From Vulcanimicrobiota bacterium (GTDB lineage: Bacteria > Vulcanimicrobiota > Xenobia > Xenobiales > JADMJV01), in contig JAHBVR010000013.1 of the NCBI GenBank assembly GCA_019637395.1, positions 229,553 through 293,552 on the forward strand: a DNA stretch of 64,000 bases, read 5' to 3'. A program made the translations under genes and the position numbers. Below the pieces are notes generated by a model, which saw nothing but the letters and a program-made list of their open reading frames with translations, was not told the DNA's origin and searched no databases. Below, in pieces: positions 26,815 to 35,507 of this stretch (positions are counted from its first letter, which is position 1; each line of letters starts with the position of its first letter).

Positions 26815-26900
26815 GCTAGGTGGCCGCTGAAAAACTCCTTTGTGGCGTCCGGGGGGACCCCGGCCACCACAAGATATAGTTACAAACGCGGCCACCTAGC
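26815..26900. repeat. 86-bp palindromic element with 13-bp terminal inverted repeats
   Basis: GCTAGGTGGCCGC (26815-26827) is matched exactly by its reverse complement at 26888-26900. Between them lies a strong hairpin at 26840-26872: TTGTGG and CCACAA outside, CCGGGG and CCCCGG inside, with 3-base internal loops and a GGA tip. The shape resembles a MITE or a REP-type element. It abuts the 63-nt repeat copy 2. No target-site duplication is evident. Confidence 0.65.
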
Positions 26901-26957
26901 ACAACCTGCTGATCGTCGCTGACTGAAAAACCCGGCTTCGCCGAGTTTTTCAGCAGC
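26895..26957 (-). repeat. 63-nt dispersed palindromic repeat, copy 2
   Basis: This is the inverted second copy of the element at 4176-4238, same length, with about five substitutions. Its hairpin has arms CTGAAAAAC/GTTTTTCAG around CGGC-loop-GCCG. It begins three bases after the stop of the Vgb-like gene and points in the same direction relative to that gene as copy 1 does to the glycoside hydrolase gene. It may terminate that transcript. Confidence 0.7.
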
Positions 26958-26959
26958 TT

Positions 26960-28243
26960 CTAGGGAACCAGAACTCCCAGGGAATTTTCCCCTCCAGTCA
27001 GGGTTACCCACAGGTTACCATCGGGGCCAGGGGTCAGCCAGTTGGGCACGCTGGTGGGACTGAGGCCGTTTGTGAACTCAGTAATCACCCCGGCCGGCGT
27101 GATCCTGCCGATCTTGCTGGCGACCGACTCGGTGAACCAGAGGTTGCCGTCGCTGGCCGAGGTGATGTGAAAGGGCAAGGACCCCGCCGTGAGACCGGCG
27201 GAAAACTCCGTCACCACCCCGGCGGTGGTGATTCGCCCTACTCGATTACCAGCCTGTTCAATGAACCAGAGCGCTCCGTCGGGGCCGGCGCAGATACTGA
27301 CCGGCCCGCTGGCTGGACTGATGCCAGCGGAGAATTCGGTGATGACTCCCGCCGGCGTGATCCTTCCGATGCGATTGCCGAAATTTTCGGTAAACCAGAC
27401 ATTTCCATCGGGACCGGCGCAAATTCCCAGCGGATCCGCGCCCGGGGTCAGGCCAGCCGTAAACTCGGTCACCAGGCCCGCAGGGGTGATCTTGGCCAGC
27501 CGGTCACCAGCGGAGAACCAGACATTGCCGTCCGGCCCCAGGCAGACGCGCAAGGGCGTCGCGCTGGGGGAAATGCCTGTGCTGAATTCGGTGATGACTC
27601 CGGCCGGGGTAATCCGGCCTATGCGCTTTCCGACAGCTTCGCAGAACCAAAGATTGCCGTCCGAGCCGGGCGTGATGTCAAGCGGATAGCCACCTGGGGT
27701 GAGGCCGGTGGTGAACTGCGTAATCTCGCCGGTGGAGGGAGATATTCTTCCGACCGCATCAGGCAGATCGGCCACAAACCAGATATTTCCGTCGGGCCCC
27801 GTCGTGCATCCCTGCAAAAAGGTGGCTGGAGCCAGGCCGGCGGTGAACTTCTGCAGGCTTCCGGTGGGAGGCAGCACGCGGACCTGGGCTGGATTGCTGG
27901 TGATGCCTCCGTAGGTAGCGGTGATGTTGCTGACGGTAGCCGGGACGACGGCAGTCACGGTGGCGGCGGTGGCCAAGCCGGAACTGCTGATGGCGACGGC
28001 GGGATTACTGGAAGCCCAGTTAGCGACCTGGTCGATCGGGCCGCTGCGGCCGTCGCTGGAGGAAGCCTGGGCCGTGAACTGCTGCGAGGCACCGGACCTC
28101 AGCTGGATGTTGGTGGGGGCGACGGTTACACCGGTGGTGTTGACACTGACGGAGTTGATGCCGGGGTTGGTGGAGTCTGTGCCGCAACCAAAACCTAGCA
28201 GTGCCAGAGTGAGCAGTCCTCGGGTCAGTCGGTATGAAAACAT
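26960..28243 (-). CDS. Lipoprotein with Ig-like domain and Vgb-type beta-propeller
   Basis: The 427-residue protein has a lipoprotein signal (ALLGFGC). A bacterial Ig-like (BIG2-type) domain follows to about residue 125 (TVAPTNIQLRSGASQQFTA). The remainder is a seven-fold repeat with the units GPDGNIWFV, RIGRITPAGVITEFSTG and so on, as in the virginiamycin B lyase (streptogramin lyase) propeller. Most such proteins are not antibiotic lyases but extracellular binding or scaffold propellers, and I see no reason to assume lyase activity. It is followed by the 63-nt repeat. Confidence 0.85.
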   Translation of the reverse strand: MFSYRLTRGLLTLALLGFGCGTDSTNPGINSVSVNTTGVTVAPTNIQLRSGASQQFTAQASSSDGRSGPIDQVANWASSNPAVAISSSGLATAATVTAVVPATVSNITATYGGITSNPAQVRVLPPTGSLQKFTAGLAPATFLQGCTTGPDGNIWFVADLPDAVGRISPSTGEITQFTTGLTPGGYPLDITPGSDGNLWFCEAVGKRIGRITPAGVITEFSTGISPSATPLRVCLGPDGNVWFSAGDRLAKITPAGLVTEFTAGLTPGADPLGICAGPDGNVWFTENFGNRIGRITPAGVITEFSAGISPASGPVSICAGPDGALWFIEQAGNRVGRITTAGVVTEFSAGLTAGSLPFHITSASDGNLWFTESVASKIGRITPAGVITEFTNGLSPTSVPNWLTPGPDGNLWVTLTGGENSLGVLVP

Positions 28244-28405
28244 GGCAATCTCCCTTCAGCTTGCTTGAGAAGGTCGACCTTTGCCGATGGACTCCTCTAA
28301 GGGCAAAGCCTCACCTCCAACCGGGGTGCTCGGCTGGGGGAGGCGGTAGGTTGGGCCTGATTTGCCCCAAGCTCCCCTGATGGTGGCGCCAAGGACGTGG
28401 TGCGG
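28244..28405. other. Upstream region of the Vgb-like gene
   Basis: This 162-bp stretch upstream of the Vgb-like start holds C- and G-rich complementary runs that could fold, including a GGGCAAAGCCTCACC-like string on the plus strand. I see no convincing promoter, riboswitch or gene in it. Confidence 0.4.
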
Positions 28406-28510
28406 GCAGAAATCTCGTCGTGACTGGGGAATAGCCAGGCTCCTGATCAGGCTGCTTCCCAGTCGTTCCAGTCGGCCGGGACCTGGCTTTCGCAGTCCGA
28501 GAACAGCGGA
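28406..28510. repeat. 105-nt dispersed repeat, copy 1
   Basis: This segment is about 94 % identical to 36277-36382, with one 1-base indel and about five substitutions. It can fold: GACTGGG near the start pairs with CCCAGTC about 25 bases later around the palindrome CCTGATCAGG, and a second hairpin follows. It lies about 60 bp after the stop of a minus-strand open frame. It is likely a REP/BIME- or MITE-like element. Confidence 0.75.
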
Positions 28511-28570
28511 GGTGGCGAGCGGGGCCTGGTAGGATAAAGGCCAATGATACAGCGGCAGAAAACGGCGCGG

Positions 28571-28987
28571 TCAAGGGCCGATAGCCCTCTTCCATTCCAG
28601 CGTATTTGCTGAGGCGAGCGGCGGCTGCCTGCCAGCGCTCAGGCGGTTCTGATGGTCCAGCAGTGTCGTCAACCCCGCATAAATGGCCCCAGTCGGATTG
28701 TTGAACGGCACCCAGCTTTTTTCGTAAAATTCCTGATCGTCCAGCGTTTGCTGAGCCGACTCACCGAGAATGCGCAGGTCCTGGGCCACCCGGGTATCCT
28801 TCTCGCCCACCAGAGCCTGCTCCACCCGCGCAACCAGGCAGTTCGTTGGCATAGGTGGGCACGAAACCTCTGTGTCGTACTGGCTCAGCCCCTGGGAAGA
28901 GCCGTCTTCGGGGGGATCGCTTAAAACCAAGTCGCTGCGCTGAATCCACTCCGGCTTCTGCGGCACGGCCAAGAAAGGCCGCCGCAT
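28571..28987 (-). CDS. Hypothetical protein, possibly a gene remnant
   Basis: The 138-residue open frame has protein-like composition with helical segments (VARVEQALVGEKDTRVAQDL, QEFYEKSWVPFNNPTGAIY). No domain is recognised, and there is no signal peptide. It begins 64 bp after the end of the MerB-like pseudogene on the same strand, with GAGGAG immediately before the ATG. Given the broken neighbours, it may be a surviving part of a longer gene. Confidence 0.35.
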   Translation of the reverse strand: MRRPFLAVPQKPEWIQRSDLVLSDPPEDGSSQGLSQYDTEVSCPPMPTNCLVARVEQALVGEKDTRVAQDLRILGESAQQTLDDQEFYEKSWVPFNNPTGAIYAGLTTLLDHQNRLSAGRQPPLASANTLEWKRAIGP

Positions 28988-29050
28988 CTCCTCGGTCGGC
29001 TGCGAGTTCGACTCGGTGGCACGCTTACGGGGCGCAATTTTTGGTGGCGG

Positions 29051-29846
29051 TCAATCTAGAACCTTTCCCTCAAAGGAGGCTGAAAAAGCAGTTCCGGATC
29101 GGCGGGAAAGTCCCCGACCTTCGAGGAAATCGCGCAGCACGACCTCGGCCAGCGACTCGTAGGTCACCGGTTTCCAGGCCCACACCGGCAAAGTCAAAGC
29201 CAAACACAGCAAAACCGTTTCAACTAGGTCCAAAGTCCATTCCCAGCCCGATCCCTGATAAAAAGAACGGACCTCATCGGGGCTCTTACGATTCCAGGCC
29301 GGCTCTAAATAGCCCCCGTACCAGCCTTGAGCCAATTCCCAGGCTTTGTCCAAAGATAAGATTTGACCGCGCGGCAATCCGTGACGCCGGCACCAATCCT
29401 CCACCAGCGAGGCGCGCGAAAAGCACAGCATCATCGAACAAGAGTGCACTACGTTGTCCCACAGTCGCGCCACCGGCAGTGGCATATGCACGCACTCCGC
29501 CCCGCTTACCCGACCGTCGCTCACCAGCAATTCCAGCGGCGACCGCTCTCCACCGCAGCGAGTATAAATACGGACCTCACCGCCACATAAGGCGGCAATG
29601 CCTAACGAACACCAGGCACAATTGCCCCACCAGCCGCGACCATCGCTCTCCACCCAAAAGGCACTCGGAGAGGAGCTGAAGGGATGGGCTATCCAAACTT
29701 CATCCCGGTCCGGATGCAATACCAGCGCCCGTTTCGAAGCCAGTGAGCGCAGCAACTCCGCATCGCCCCCAGCGGTGCCCGGCCGTGGTCCCAAAAGTGC
29801 CGGGTGATCTCCTGGCGCGCACCTCGTCCGCCGTCAGCGGAACCAC
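29051..29846 (-). pseudogene. Frameshifted alkylmercury lyase (MerB)-like gene
   Basis: The intact 3' part (from 29794) resembles the MerB family: VWIAHPFSSSP, then GWWGNCAWCSLGIAALCG with the first catalytic Cys, a second Cys in VVHSCSMMLCF, and WCRRHGLPRGQILSLDKAW. The Asp that normally follows the first Cys by three is Cys here (CAWC). The N-terminal part (a GTG at 29846, VPLTADEVR, then QEITRHFWDHGRAPLG) is separated by two frameshifts near 29815 and 29775. Without them it would read as one helix-turn-helix plus lyase protein. The start overlaps the upstream gene's stop, so the pair was an operon. Confidence 0.62.
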
Positions 29847-30699
29847 TTGGCCCCGAGTTCCTGGCACTTCTGCCATTGCCTTTCGAGATGCTCGGACGGT
29901 CCGTTGTCTCTGACCGACTGCAGCAATGGAAACACGCTTTCCCGGGCGTGCCCTCCCTCGGGCAAGCGCGTGCCCGCCCCCACACAGGCTTGCCGGCCAA
30001 TTTCCACGCCCGCCTCCAGCCATTCCAGCACCGGCGCGAACCGTGCTCGTTCCAAGGTGACCCCGCGCAGGTCGGCCCAACTCAAAAGCGCGTAAAGCCC
30101 CCGCAGCACGTCGTAAAAATAAAAGCGCGGAAAGCCCAGGCCTTCGCCTGTTCCCGTTCCTCGGCGTTGTGTCGAGTCGGCGAACCCAGCCACAGTTCGC
30201 GCGCCTGCAAGAAGCGCGCGCCCGGTCCAGAAACTCCATCTCCTCAGCCGTAAACTCCTGCGGGGTGTGAAAAAGCACGGCTTCAAACGGAGCAATTGTG
30301 CCTACCATCGAACTTGGGCACTCACCCAGCACCGCGTAGGCTTCGGGATCACAGTTGAAGCCCGTCGGCCATCTGGTAGCGCAAAAACCACTGGCGAATC
30401 CAGGACAGCCGCCCATTCACATCCACCCCGTAAGCGGCCAGCAGCTGATAGATGCAGCCCAGCGCGCAGTGGCAGTGATAGCCGGACCCGTCCAGGAACT
30501 CGGTGCTGGGGGTCTTTTCCAGCTCGCCCACCAGAGCCTCGATTGCCGCCGCCGGGATTCGCCGCGTCTCGCCCATCTCGTGCAATAGCATCATGTGCCA
30601 CCAGGGGGAATCCCACTTCGGCCAGTAAGCGTCGCGCCGCAAGCTCTGCACCGCCGCCTCGGATCCCAAATAATCCAAACTCTCCGCCAGTCCAACCAT
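29834..30699 (-). pseudogene. Gene of unknown function broken by several frameshifts
   Basis: Joining three frames gives a protein of about 290 residues: an ATG at 30699 with a G-rich ribosome binding site, MVGLAESLDYLGSEAAVQSL, YWPKWDSPWWHMMLLHEMGE, GYHCHCALGCIYQLLAAYGV, WIRQWFLRYQMADG, a shift to CDPEAYAVLGECPSSMVGTI, a shift to FLQARELWLGSP, then GLGFPRFYFYDVLRGLYALL to the stop at 29834. The Trp/His-rich helical repeats recall squalene-cyclase-like alpha-alpha folds, but this is only a resemblance. At least three breaks show inactivation. Confidence 0.55.
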
Positions 30700-30784
30700 C
30701 CCCCCCCTTTAGTTCCCCCTCAGACAAGCCTCCCGCCAACGAGGAACTCCTTACAAGAGGGTTGAGGCCGCCCGAAGAGTAATC

Positions 30785-31693
30785 ATGGGGATGTTTTCCT
30801 GGCTTCGGCGCAACCTGTTTGGCTCAGCCTCCGAGCCTGTGGCCGAGCGGCGTCGAGACCCAGCCCTGGATAGTCTGCATGAGTTGGTGCGCCGCCAGCG
30901 GGCGGAACCGACCCCGGATCTGCCGGAGGAAAATGAGACCAAACCACCGGCTCAGCCCGAGATCCCGGTCAAGCATTATCAATTTAAGGGATTGAGTTGT
31001 TTTATCCATCCCGAGGATAACCCGGGCATGAATGGCGCGGGCGGTTTCGCCTCCCACCGGAGCGACGCGGCCGGACGCCATATTATCGCTTTGACGCCCT
31101 GCATGGAGATGGAGGACGATTGCCGGACCTTGCGCGACCAGCATTTGCGCCCCAACATCGTGGGCACCAGGGCTTTTCGCAAGGGCAACTTTCCTCACCA
31201 GGCCGGGGGGCCGGTCTACTGGGTTTTCTGGGAATGCGGTCCGAACGTTAGCTATCACTACTTTTGGGAACAACGAGCGGGTCTGACGCTGCATCTTTCG
31301 GGGGATGGACCCAGGCAAACCCTGCCATCTTGGGAACCGCTGATTCGCTTTGCGGCCGCCAGCATGCGCGGAGATGGCTATGTAGTGCCCATTTTGACCC
31401 GGGGCCTGGCCTTGGAACGGCAAGACGATGGCGCGGTGGCTTTCTATTTCTCCGACCCCGATCCCCAGGAGCCGCTGCGGCCGCAGTGTTTTGTGCTCAG
31501 CCGCGAGCAGTTCGCCGAATGGCTGGAAACCTGCACCAGCCAGCCTTTCAGTCTGCAACAGGGGAGCAACAGCATGAGCAGCCGGCCGGCCGGCGGGGGA
31601 GTCGAGTTCGAGACCTCGGACCGCCACGGTCCCCACCTGGGCGGCGCGCTCAGTGCGGGCGAATTGCAAATGGCGCGCTCTTTTCTCGGCTGA
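30785..31693 (+). CDS. Hypothetical cytoplasmic protein
   Basis: The 302-residue protein has a short amphipathic start (MFSWLRRNLFG), a charged linker to about residue 60, then a globular region with many aromatics (PVYWVFWECGPNVSYHYFWE) and a conserved-looking end (PHLGGALSAGELQMARSFLG). There is no signal peptide or clear membrane helix. The family is not recognised. It is isolated on the plus strand between the decayed region and the alpha-2-macroglobulin-like genes. An alternative start lies at 30791. Confidence 0.55.
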   Translation: MGMFSWLRRNLFGSASEPVAERRRDPALDSLHELVRRQRAEPTPDLPEENETKPPAQPEIPVKHYQFKGLSCFIHPEDNPGMNGAGGFASHRSDAAGRHIIALTPCMEMEDDCRTLRDQHLRPNIVGTRAFRKGNFPHQAGGPVYWVFWECGPNVSYHYFWEQRAGLTLHLSGDGPRQTLPSWEPLIRFAAASMRGDGYVVPILTRGLALERQDDGAVAFYFSDPDPQEPLRPQCFVLSREQFAEWLETCTSQPFSLQQGSNSMSSRPAGGGVEFETSDRHGPHLGGALSAGELQMARSFLG

Positions 31694-31724
31694 CGCGGGT
31701 CTGCGGGGGGGAGTACGTGGTGCG

Positions 31725-34700
31725 CTAGCGGGGCGTTTCGTAAATTTCGATCAAGTCAGAATCCGTCTGCCCGTAGCTGTCGCCACACTCGATCCAGGCC
31801 GGGGGCAAGTGATACAGGCCAGGGGCACCGGCTCGCAGCTCGGCCTCCGCTCGATGGCCGCGAATGAGCCCACCAAGGTCTTGCTGATTGTGGTGGCACA
31901 GCCCTATCGGCGTGCAGCCGCTGGGATAGGGTGAATATTGCACTCCGAAAGTGTCACATTCCAATTCAATGCCGAAAGTTTGCCCGCTAGACACACGCCA
32001 ACATCCGTCGCTTTCGCGCTTTGCCCAACGCAGACGACGACGTATGCGCAAGTTACCGAGTCCGGCCGGCACCAGTTGCTGCAAGGTGTAACTCAGCTGG
32101 CCCTGGCCTCGCCATTCGATCCAGAAATCGGGAGCAGAGGGTTGCCAGCTCAGCCGCAAGGGCTCGTTCAGCCAGCCCGAAACGGCCAGCTCCCCTTCAC
32201 ATTGATTGCCACTACCCACGCGCACGATTCCCCTGGGCTCCACACAAGGGGGGATTTGAGAACCCCAAAGCCTGAAAAAGTCGGCGCGTTTCTCGGCACG
32301 TTGGAGTCGCTGCGCCAGCAAGGGATGGCTCTGGTGCAAACGCTTCAAAGTAAAGCCGATACGGTCAAATCGTCCCTGCCCGGGACGCAGACGTCCGCCA
32401 TGACACGGGGTGAGCCAGCAATCGAAAGCATCGAAAGATGCAGGTCGTGTGCTCTCTTGAAACCAGCCCTGAGCCTGTTCGAACACGTGGTGGTCGAAGG
32501 GTGCTCTCGGAAGAGGTGCCTGCGCAAGATAGGCTTCCAATCTCCGCAGAGCATCCTGCTGGCCGATTCCCTGTAGAGCCAGGCGAATCAGTTCCTGAAC
32601 TCCTTGCGGAGCGGGGTGCTGGCCCGTTTCCCAGGCAGGAAAAGCGCCGTTGGGAAGCTGACGGGCCAAGAGCTTCTCGACCAGCTGCCGCAAATGCTGG
32701 GGATCGAGCAGACAGAATCGCCGGCCTATTCGGCGACCCGCCTCCCGCAAGTCCTCCACCCGGTCCGGATAGCGCAAGGCCAACAGGATCGTCTGAGCCC
32801 AACCCAGCGGAGCTTCGAGGCTGCCCAGGAAATCGTCCAGCTGGGCCATGGGGTTCTCCGTAAAGCAAACTAGTTGCAGGGGACCGTGCGTGGACTGACG
32901 CAGCCGCAGAGCACCGGTCAGCATTCCGCTACTAAAGCTGTCTCTCCGCAGCTCGATAGGGCGGACCGGTATGGTCGTCTGCAAATTCTCATGCCCTGCC
33001 GACGACTGAGTCGCCAGTTGCAGGACCAGCGTTCCCGGCTCCCCCACCCGAATCTTCACATCCAACTGCAGGGGCTCATCCACAAGGATCGACCAGCCGC
33101 CGGTGCCGAGCAGTTCTCCACCCAGAACCCGAGCGTAGACATGAACCGGCAGGGGTTCAGCCCCGGCCTTTTCAAGCTGGATCTTGACCGTTACCTCGTC
33201 TCCAGGCCGGACGAAAGCGGGGGCGTGGGCACGCATAGTGAGATTTCTGGCCAGGGCCGCCAACTTGGCGCTGCCTTTCCCGAAACAATCGTCCCTCCAG
33301 GCCGCCAGGGCGCGCATCTGATAGACTGCGGGCTGGTCAGGAAGTAAGAAGCGAGCTACGGCCTGACCCTGCCCGTCACATTCCAGGCGGCACCAGCAAG
33401 CCAGCGGCTTCTCCGAGCGTCGCCGAAAAGGCCGAGAGCGCCGAGGCTCTGCGAAACGAAGCTCGTCGTAGCGAATGGCGGACCCCGGGGGTGATTCGGG
33501 AGGCCGGCCCGGCGAAGGTGCCAATTGGGAGGCGGGAAGCAAGTCGGCCCGGCTGCTCACCGTCAGGCACGCAGGTTGGCGCCGATAGAAATCCGGCAGG
33601 GGGTCGCCCATCCTGGACCCTCCGATCCTCTCAGCATCTTCCTCCAGCACCAGCAAGAGCACCTCCGCCTCGGATGCCGGCCTCCCCTGCGCATTGCGCA
33701 CGCGTACCCGCACTTCAGCCGGTTGACCGGGCACAAAGCTCTCGCCCAACGGCTCGAGGTCCAGATCCAGCCGCTGCTCCTGATAAGGAACGACCAGCTC
33801 CGTCTCCAACCACTCATGCCCCCGCGTGGACAGCACGTCCAGGCGCAGGCCGACCCCGCCAAGCATCGCGGCATCCACTTCGAACTCCCACAAAGTGAGC
33901 GTTTCAGAAATCGGCTGTTGAAGCAAAACCCGCGATTCATACTCCAGGGCATGCAGCAGGCCCACACCTCCCGGCTCCGGCATTTGCACCCAGAGACGGA
34001 CCGTTTCTCCCGGACGATAAGCGGGCTTTTCCGTCCACATTCGGACCGAAGCTGTCGGGATCAGGGTCGGGGGCGTGGCTGGCCAAGGGATGACCGTCAC
34101 TGACCCCAGGCCCTCCGCGTCGCGCACCCGGGCGCTCAGCCAGCCGCCCACCACGCTCACCGGGACCTTCACGGGACGGTCCCCCGAGAGGCAAGTGATA
34201 GAACCCGGCGAGAGATGCACCTCGTGCCCCGCCTGCACAATTCCCTCCCGATTACAAACGATCACCTCGACCTCTTCTCCCTGGCCGCGGAGACCGACCA
34301 TCAGGGAGCAGCCGCTGGCCTGGAACCTCTGTTCCGCGCTCCAGCGCTGCCCGAGTGGATGGCCCAGGACGGCCGTCACGCGCCCCGCTCCCCCTGAGGT
34401 GGGAACGTTCTCTAATTTCACGGTATGCCGCCCGCTTTCGTCAGTGCGACTGCGCAGGGCCAACCGGGAGGGAGCGGAGGGGGAATTGCCACCGTTCCCG
34501 GCAGCCACACCGAATGAGAAGCCGTCTGCGAACGGAGGTTGGGGCGCGACGGGGTGAAATTCCACTTCCCAACGGATGTCGTCGACTACCGCCTGGCCCG
34601 TCAGTAAACGCGCGCAAGCGGTGTACTCGTAGGGACCGGGCCCCGGCTGCACGACAAATTCGAAATCAGCAGGCTGGGAATATTTTCGCACTCCCACTTG

Positions 34701-35507
34701 AACACAACCCCGCCACTCGAACCGCTCGCCATCGCGGTGAATCCCGCTTAAATTTAGCTCATGCTCGCCATTCGGGCAATCAGCCGGGATAGAGACGTGA
34801 AGCAGAAATCCCCCCAGCGGGCTGAGCGGACAGCGACCCGAGCCCAATGCCGCGCTGCTGTATTCCAAAAAGGCACAACCCGGCTGGACCAGGGGTCCGG
34901 CCGGGTCGCGGCGAGTGCGCAGCCAACCGCCTAGAGCCGCCGTTTCTCCAGCCTCGTAGAGCCCCCGGTCCCTGCAGACGTGCCAGAACCCTTTGATGGA
35001 AACGTGGGGAGGTCGTTCAGCCACCACCAGGTCGAGCATACGGTCCTGGTGAGGAACCCGCAGGGCGATACCTTTGGCGAAACTACGCCCGCCGTCGTCG
35101 CTGGCGGGCAGCGAGTGCAGTTCGGAGACTGGAAAACCTTGCTTGAGCTCGACGGCCCACACTCGAATGCGGCTCGGCGTACGAAACTGGACCAGGGCCA
35201 CGCCCGTCAGATCCAGCCAGAGACGGTGGAGCCATTCCTTTCCATCCCCTAACTGCAGAGCCAGGTAGCCGGCCTCGCCACCCACCACCGGTTCCAGGTC
35301 CAAGACAATCTGCTGTCCATCCTCGACCGGCTGCTGCCCCCTGCTGCTCCAATGCTCGGGGTCTCGTCCGCCCCGGTAGCCAGACAAACGGTCAATATCG
35401 AGCCATTGAGCGCGCCAGAACAGTTCCTTAAGATGCAGACAACGAACCAGCACTCGGGACTGCCCCGGAAAGAAAAAAGAACCATTTGTCAGGTTATGCT
35501 GGATCAA
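31725..35507 (-). CDS. Alpha-2-macroglobulin-like protein, main part
   Basis: The 1260-residue frame shows the bacterial alpha-2-macroglobulin layout: successive beta-sandwich domains, a macroglobulin segment with VPGQPAEVRVRVRNAQGRP, and the characteristic stretch ARFLLPDQPAVYQMRALAAW followed by FVRPGDEVTVKI. The following helical domain has LEAPLGWAQTILLALRYP where thioester proteins would carry a CxEQ site, so the thioester is absent. It begins with TTG at 35507, overlapping the stop of the N-terminal frame by 4 bp. No signal peptide is found in either part. It would act as a protease trap or envelope protein, or be a decayed gene. Confidence 0.68.
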   Translation of the reverse strand: MIQHNLTNGSFFFPGQSRVLVRCLHLKELFWRAQWLDIDRLSGYRGGRDPEHWSSRGQQPVEDGQQIVLDLEPVVGGEAGYLALQLGDGKEWLHRLWLDLTGVALVQFRTPSRIRVWAVELKQGFPVSELHSLPASDDGGRSFAKGIALRVPHQDRMLDLVVAERPPHVSIKGFWHVCRDRGLYEAGETAALGGWLRTRRDPAGPLVQPGCAFLEYSSAALGSGRCPLSPLGGFLLHVSIPADCPNGEHELNLSGIHRDGERFEWRGCVQVGVRKYSQPADFEFVVQPGPGPYEYTACARLLTGQAVVDDIRWEVEFHPVAPQPPFADGFSFGVAAGNGGNSPSAPSRLALRSRTDESGRHTVKLENVPTSGGAGRVTAVLGHPLGQRWSAEQRFQASGCSLMVGLRGQGEEVEVIVCNREGIVQAGHEVHLSPGSITCLSGDRPVKVPVSVVGGWLSARVRDAEGLGSVTVIPWPATPPTLIPTASVRMWTEKPAYRPGETVRLWVQMPEPGGVGLLHALEYESRVLLQQPISETLTLWEFEVDAAMLGGVGLRLDVLSTRGHEWLETELVVPYQEQRLDLDLEPLGESFVPGQPAEVRVRVRNAQGRPASEAEVLLLVLEEDAERIGGSRMGDPLPDFYRRQPACLTVSSRADLLPASQLAPSPGRPPESPPGSAIRYDELRFAEPRRSRPFRRRSEKPLACWCRLECDGQGQAVARFLLPDQPAVYQMRALAAWRDDCFGKGSAKLAALARNLTMRAHAPAFVRPGDEVTVKIQLEKAGAEPLPVHVYARVLGGELLGTGGWSILVDEPLQLDVKIRVGEPGTLVLQLATQSSAGHENLQTTIPVRPIELRRDSFSSGMLTGALRLRQSTHGPLQLVCFTENPMAQLDDFLGSLEAPLGWAQTILLALRYPDRVEDLREAGRRIGRRFCLLDPQHLRQLVEKLLARQLPNGAFPAWETGQHPAPQGVQELIRLALQGIGQQDALRRLEAYLAQAPLPRAPFDHHVFEQAQGWFQESTRPASFDAFDCWLTPCHGGRLRPGQGRFDRIGFTLKRLHQSHPLLAQRLQRAEKRADFFRLWGSQIPPCVEPRGIVRVGSGNQCEGELAVSGWLNEPLRLSWQPSAPDFWIEWRGQGQLSYTLQQLVPAGLGNLRIRRRLRWAKRESDGCWRVSSGQTFGIELECDTFGVQYSPYPSGCTPIGLCHHNQQDLGGLIRGHRAEAELRAGAPGLYHLPPAWIECGDSYGQTDSDLIEIYETPR

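Noticed and set aside
26960-28243. Repeated 40-codon units that look like a tandem DNA repeat.
   Set aside because: The repetition is explained by propeller blades of the Vgb-like protein and the units are diverged at DNA level.
26960-28243. Possible streptogramin (virginiamycin B) resistance gene.
   Set aside because: The propeller repeats are shared by many non-lyase proteins, and this one is a lipoprotein with an extra Ig-like domain.
28300-28345. A GGGCAAAGCC string on the plus strand that recalls the c-di-GMP-I riboswitch.
   Set aside because: The other conserved riboswitch segments are absent and no plus-strand gene follows.
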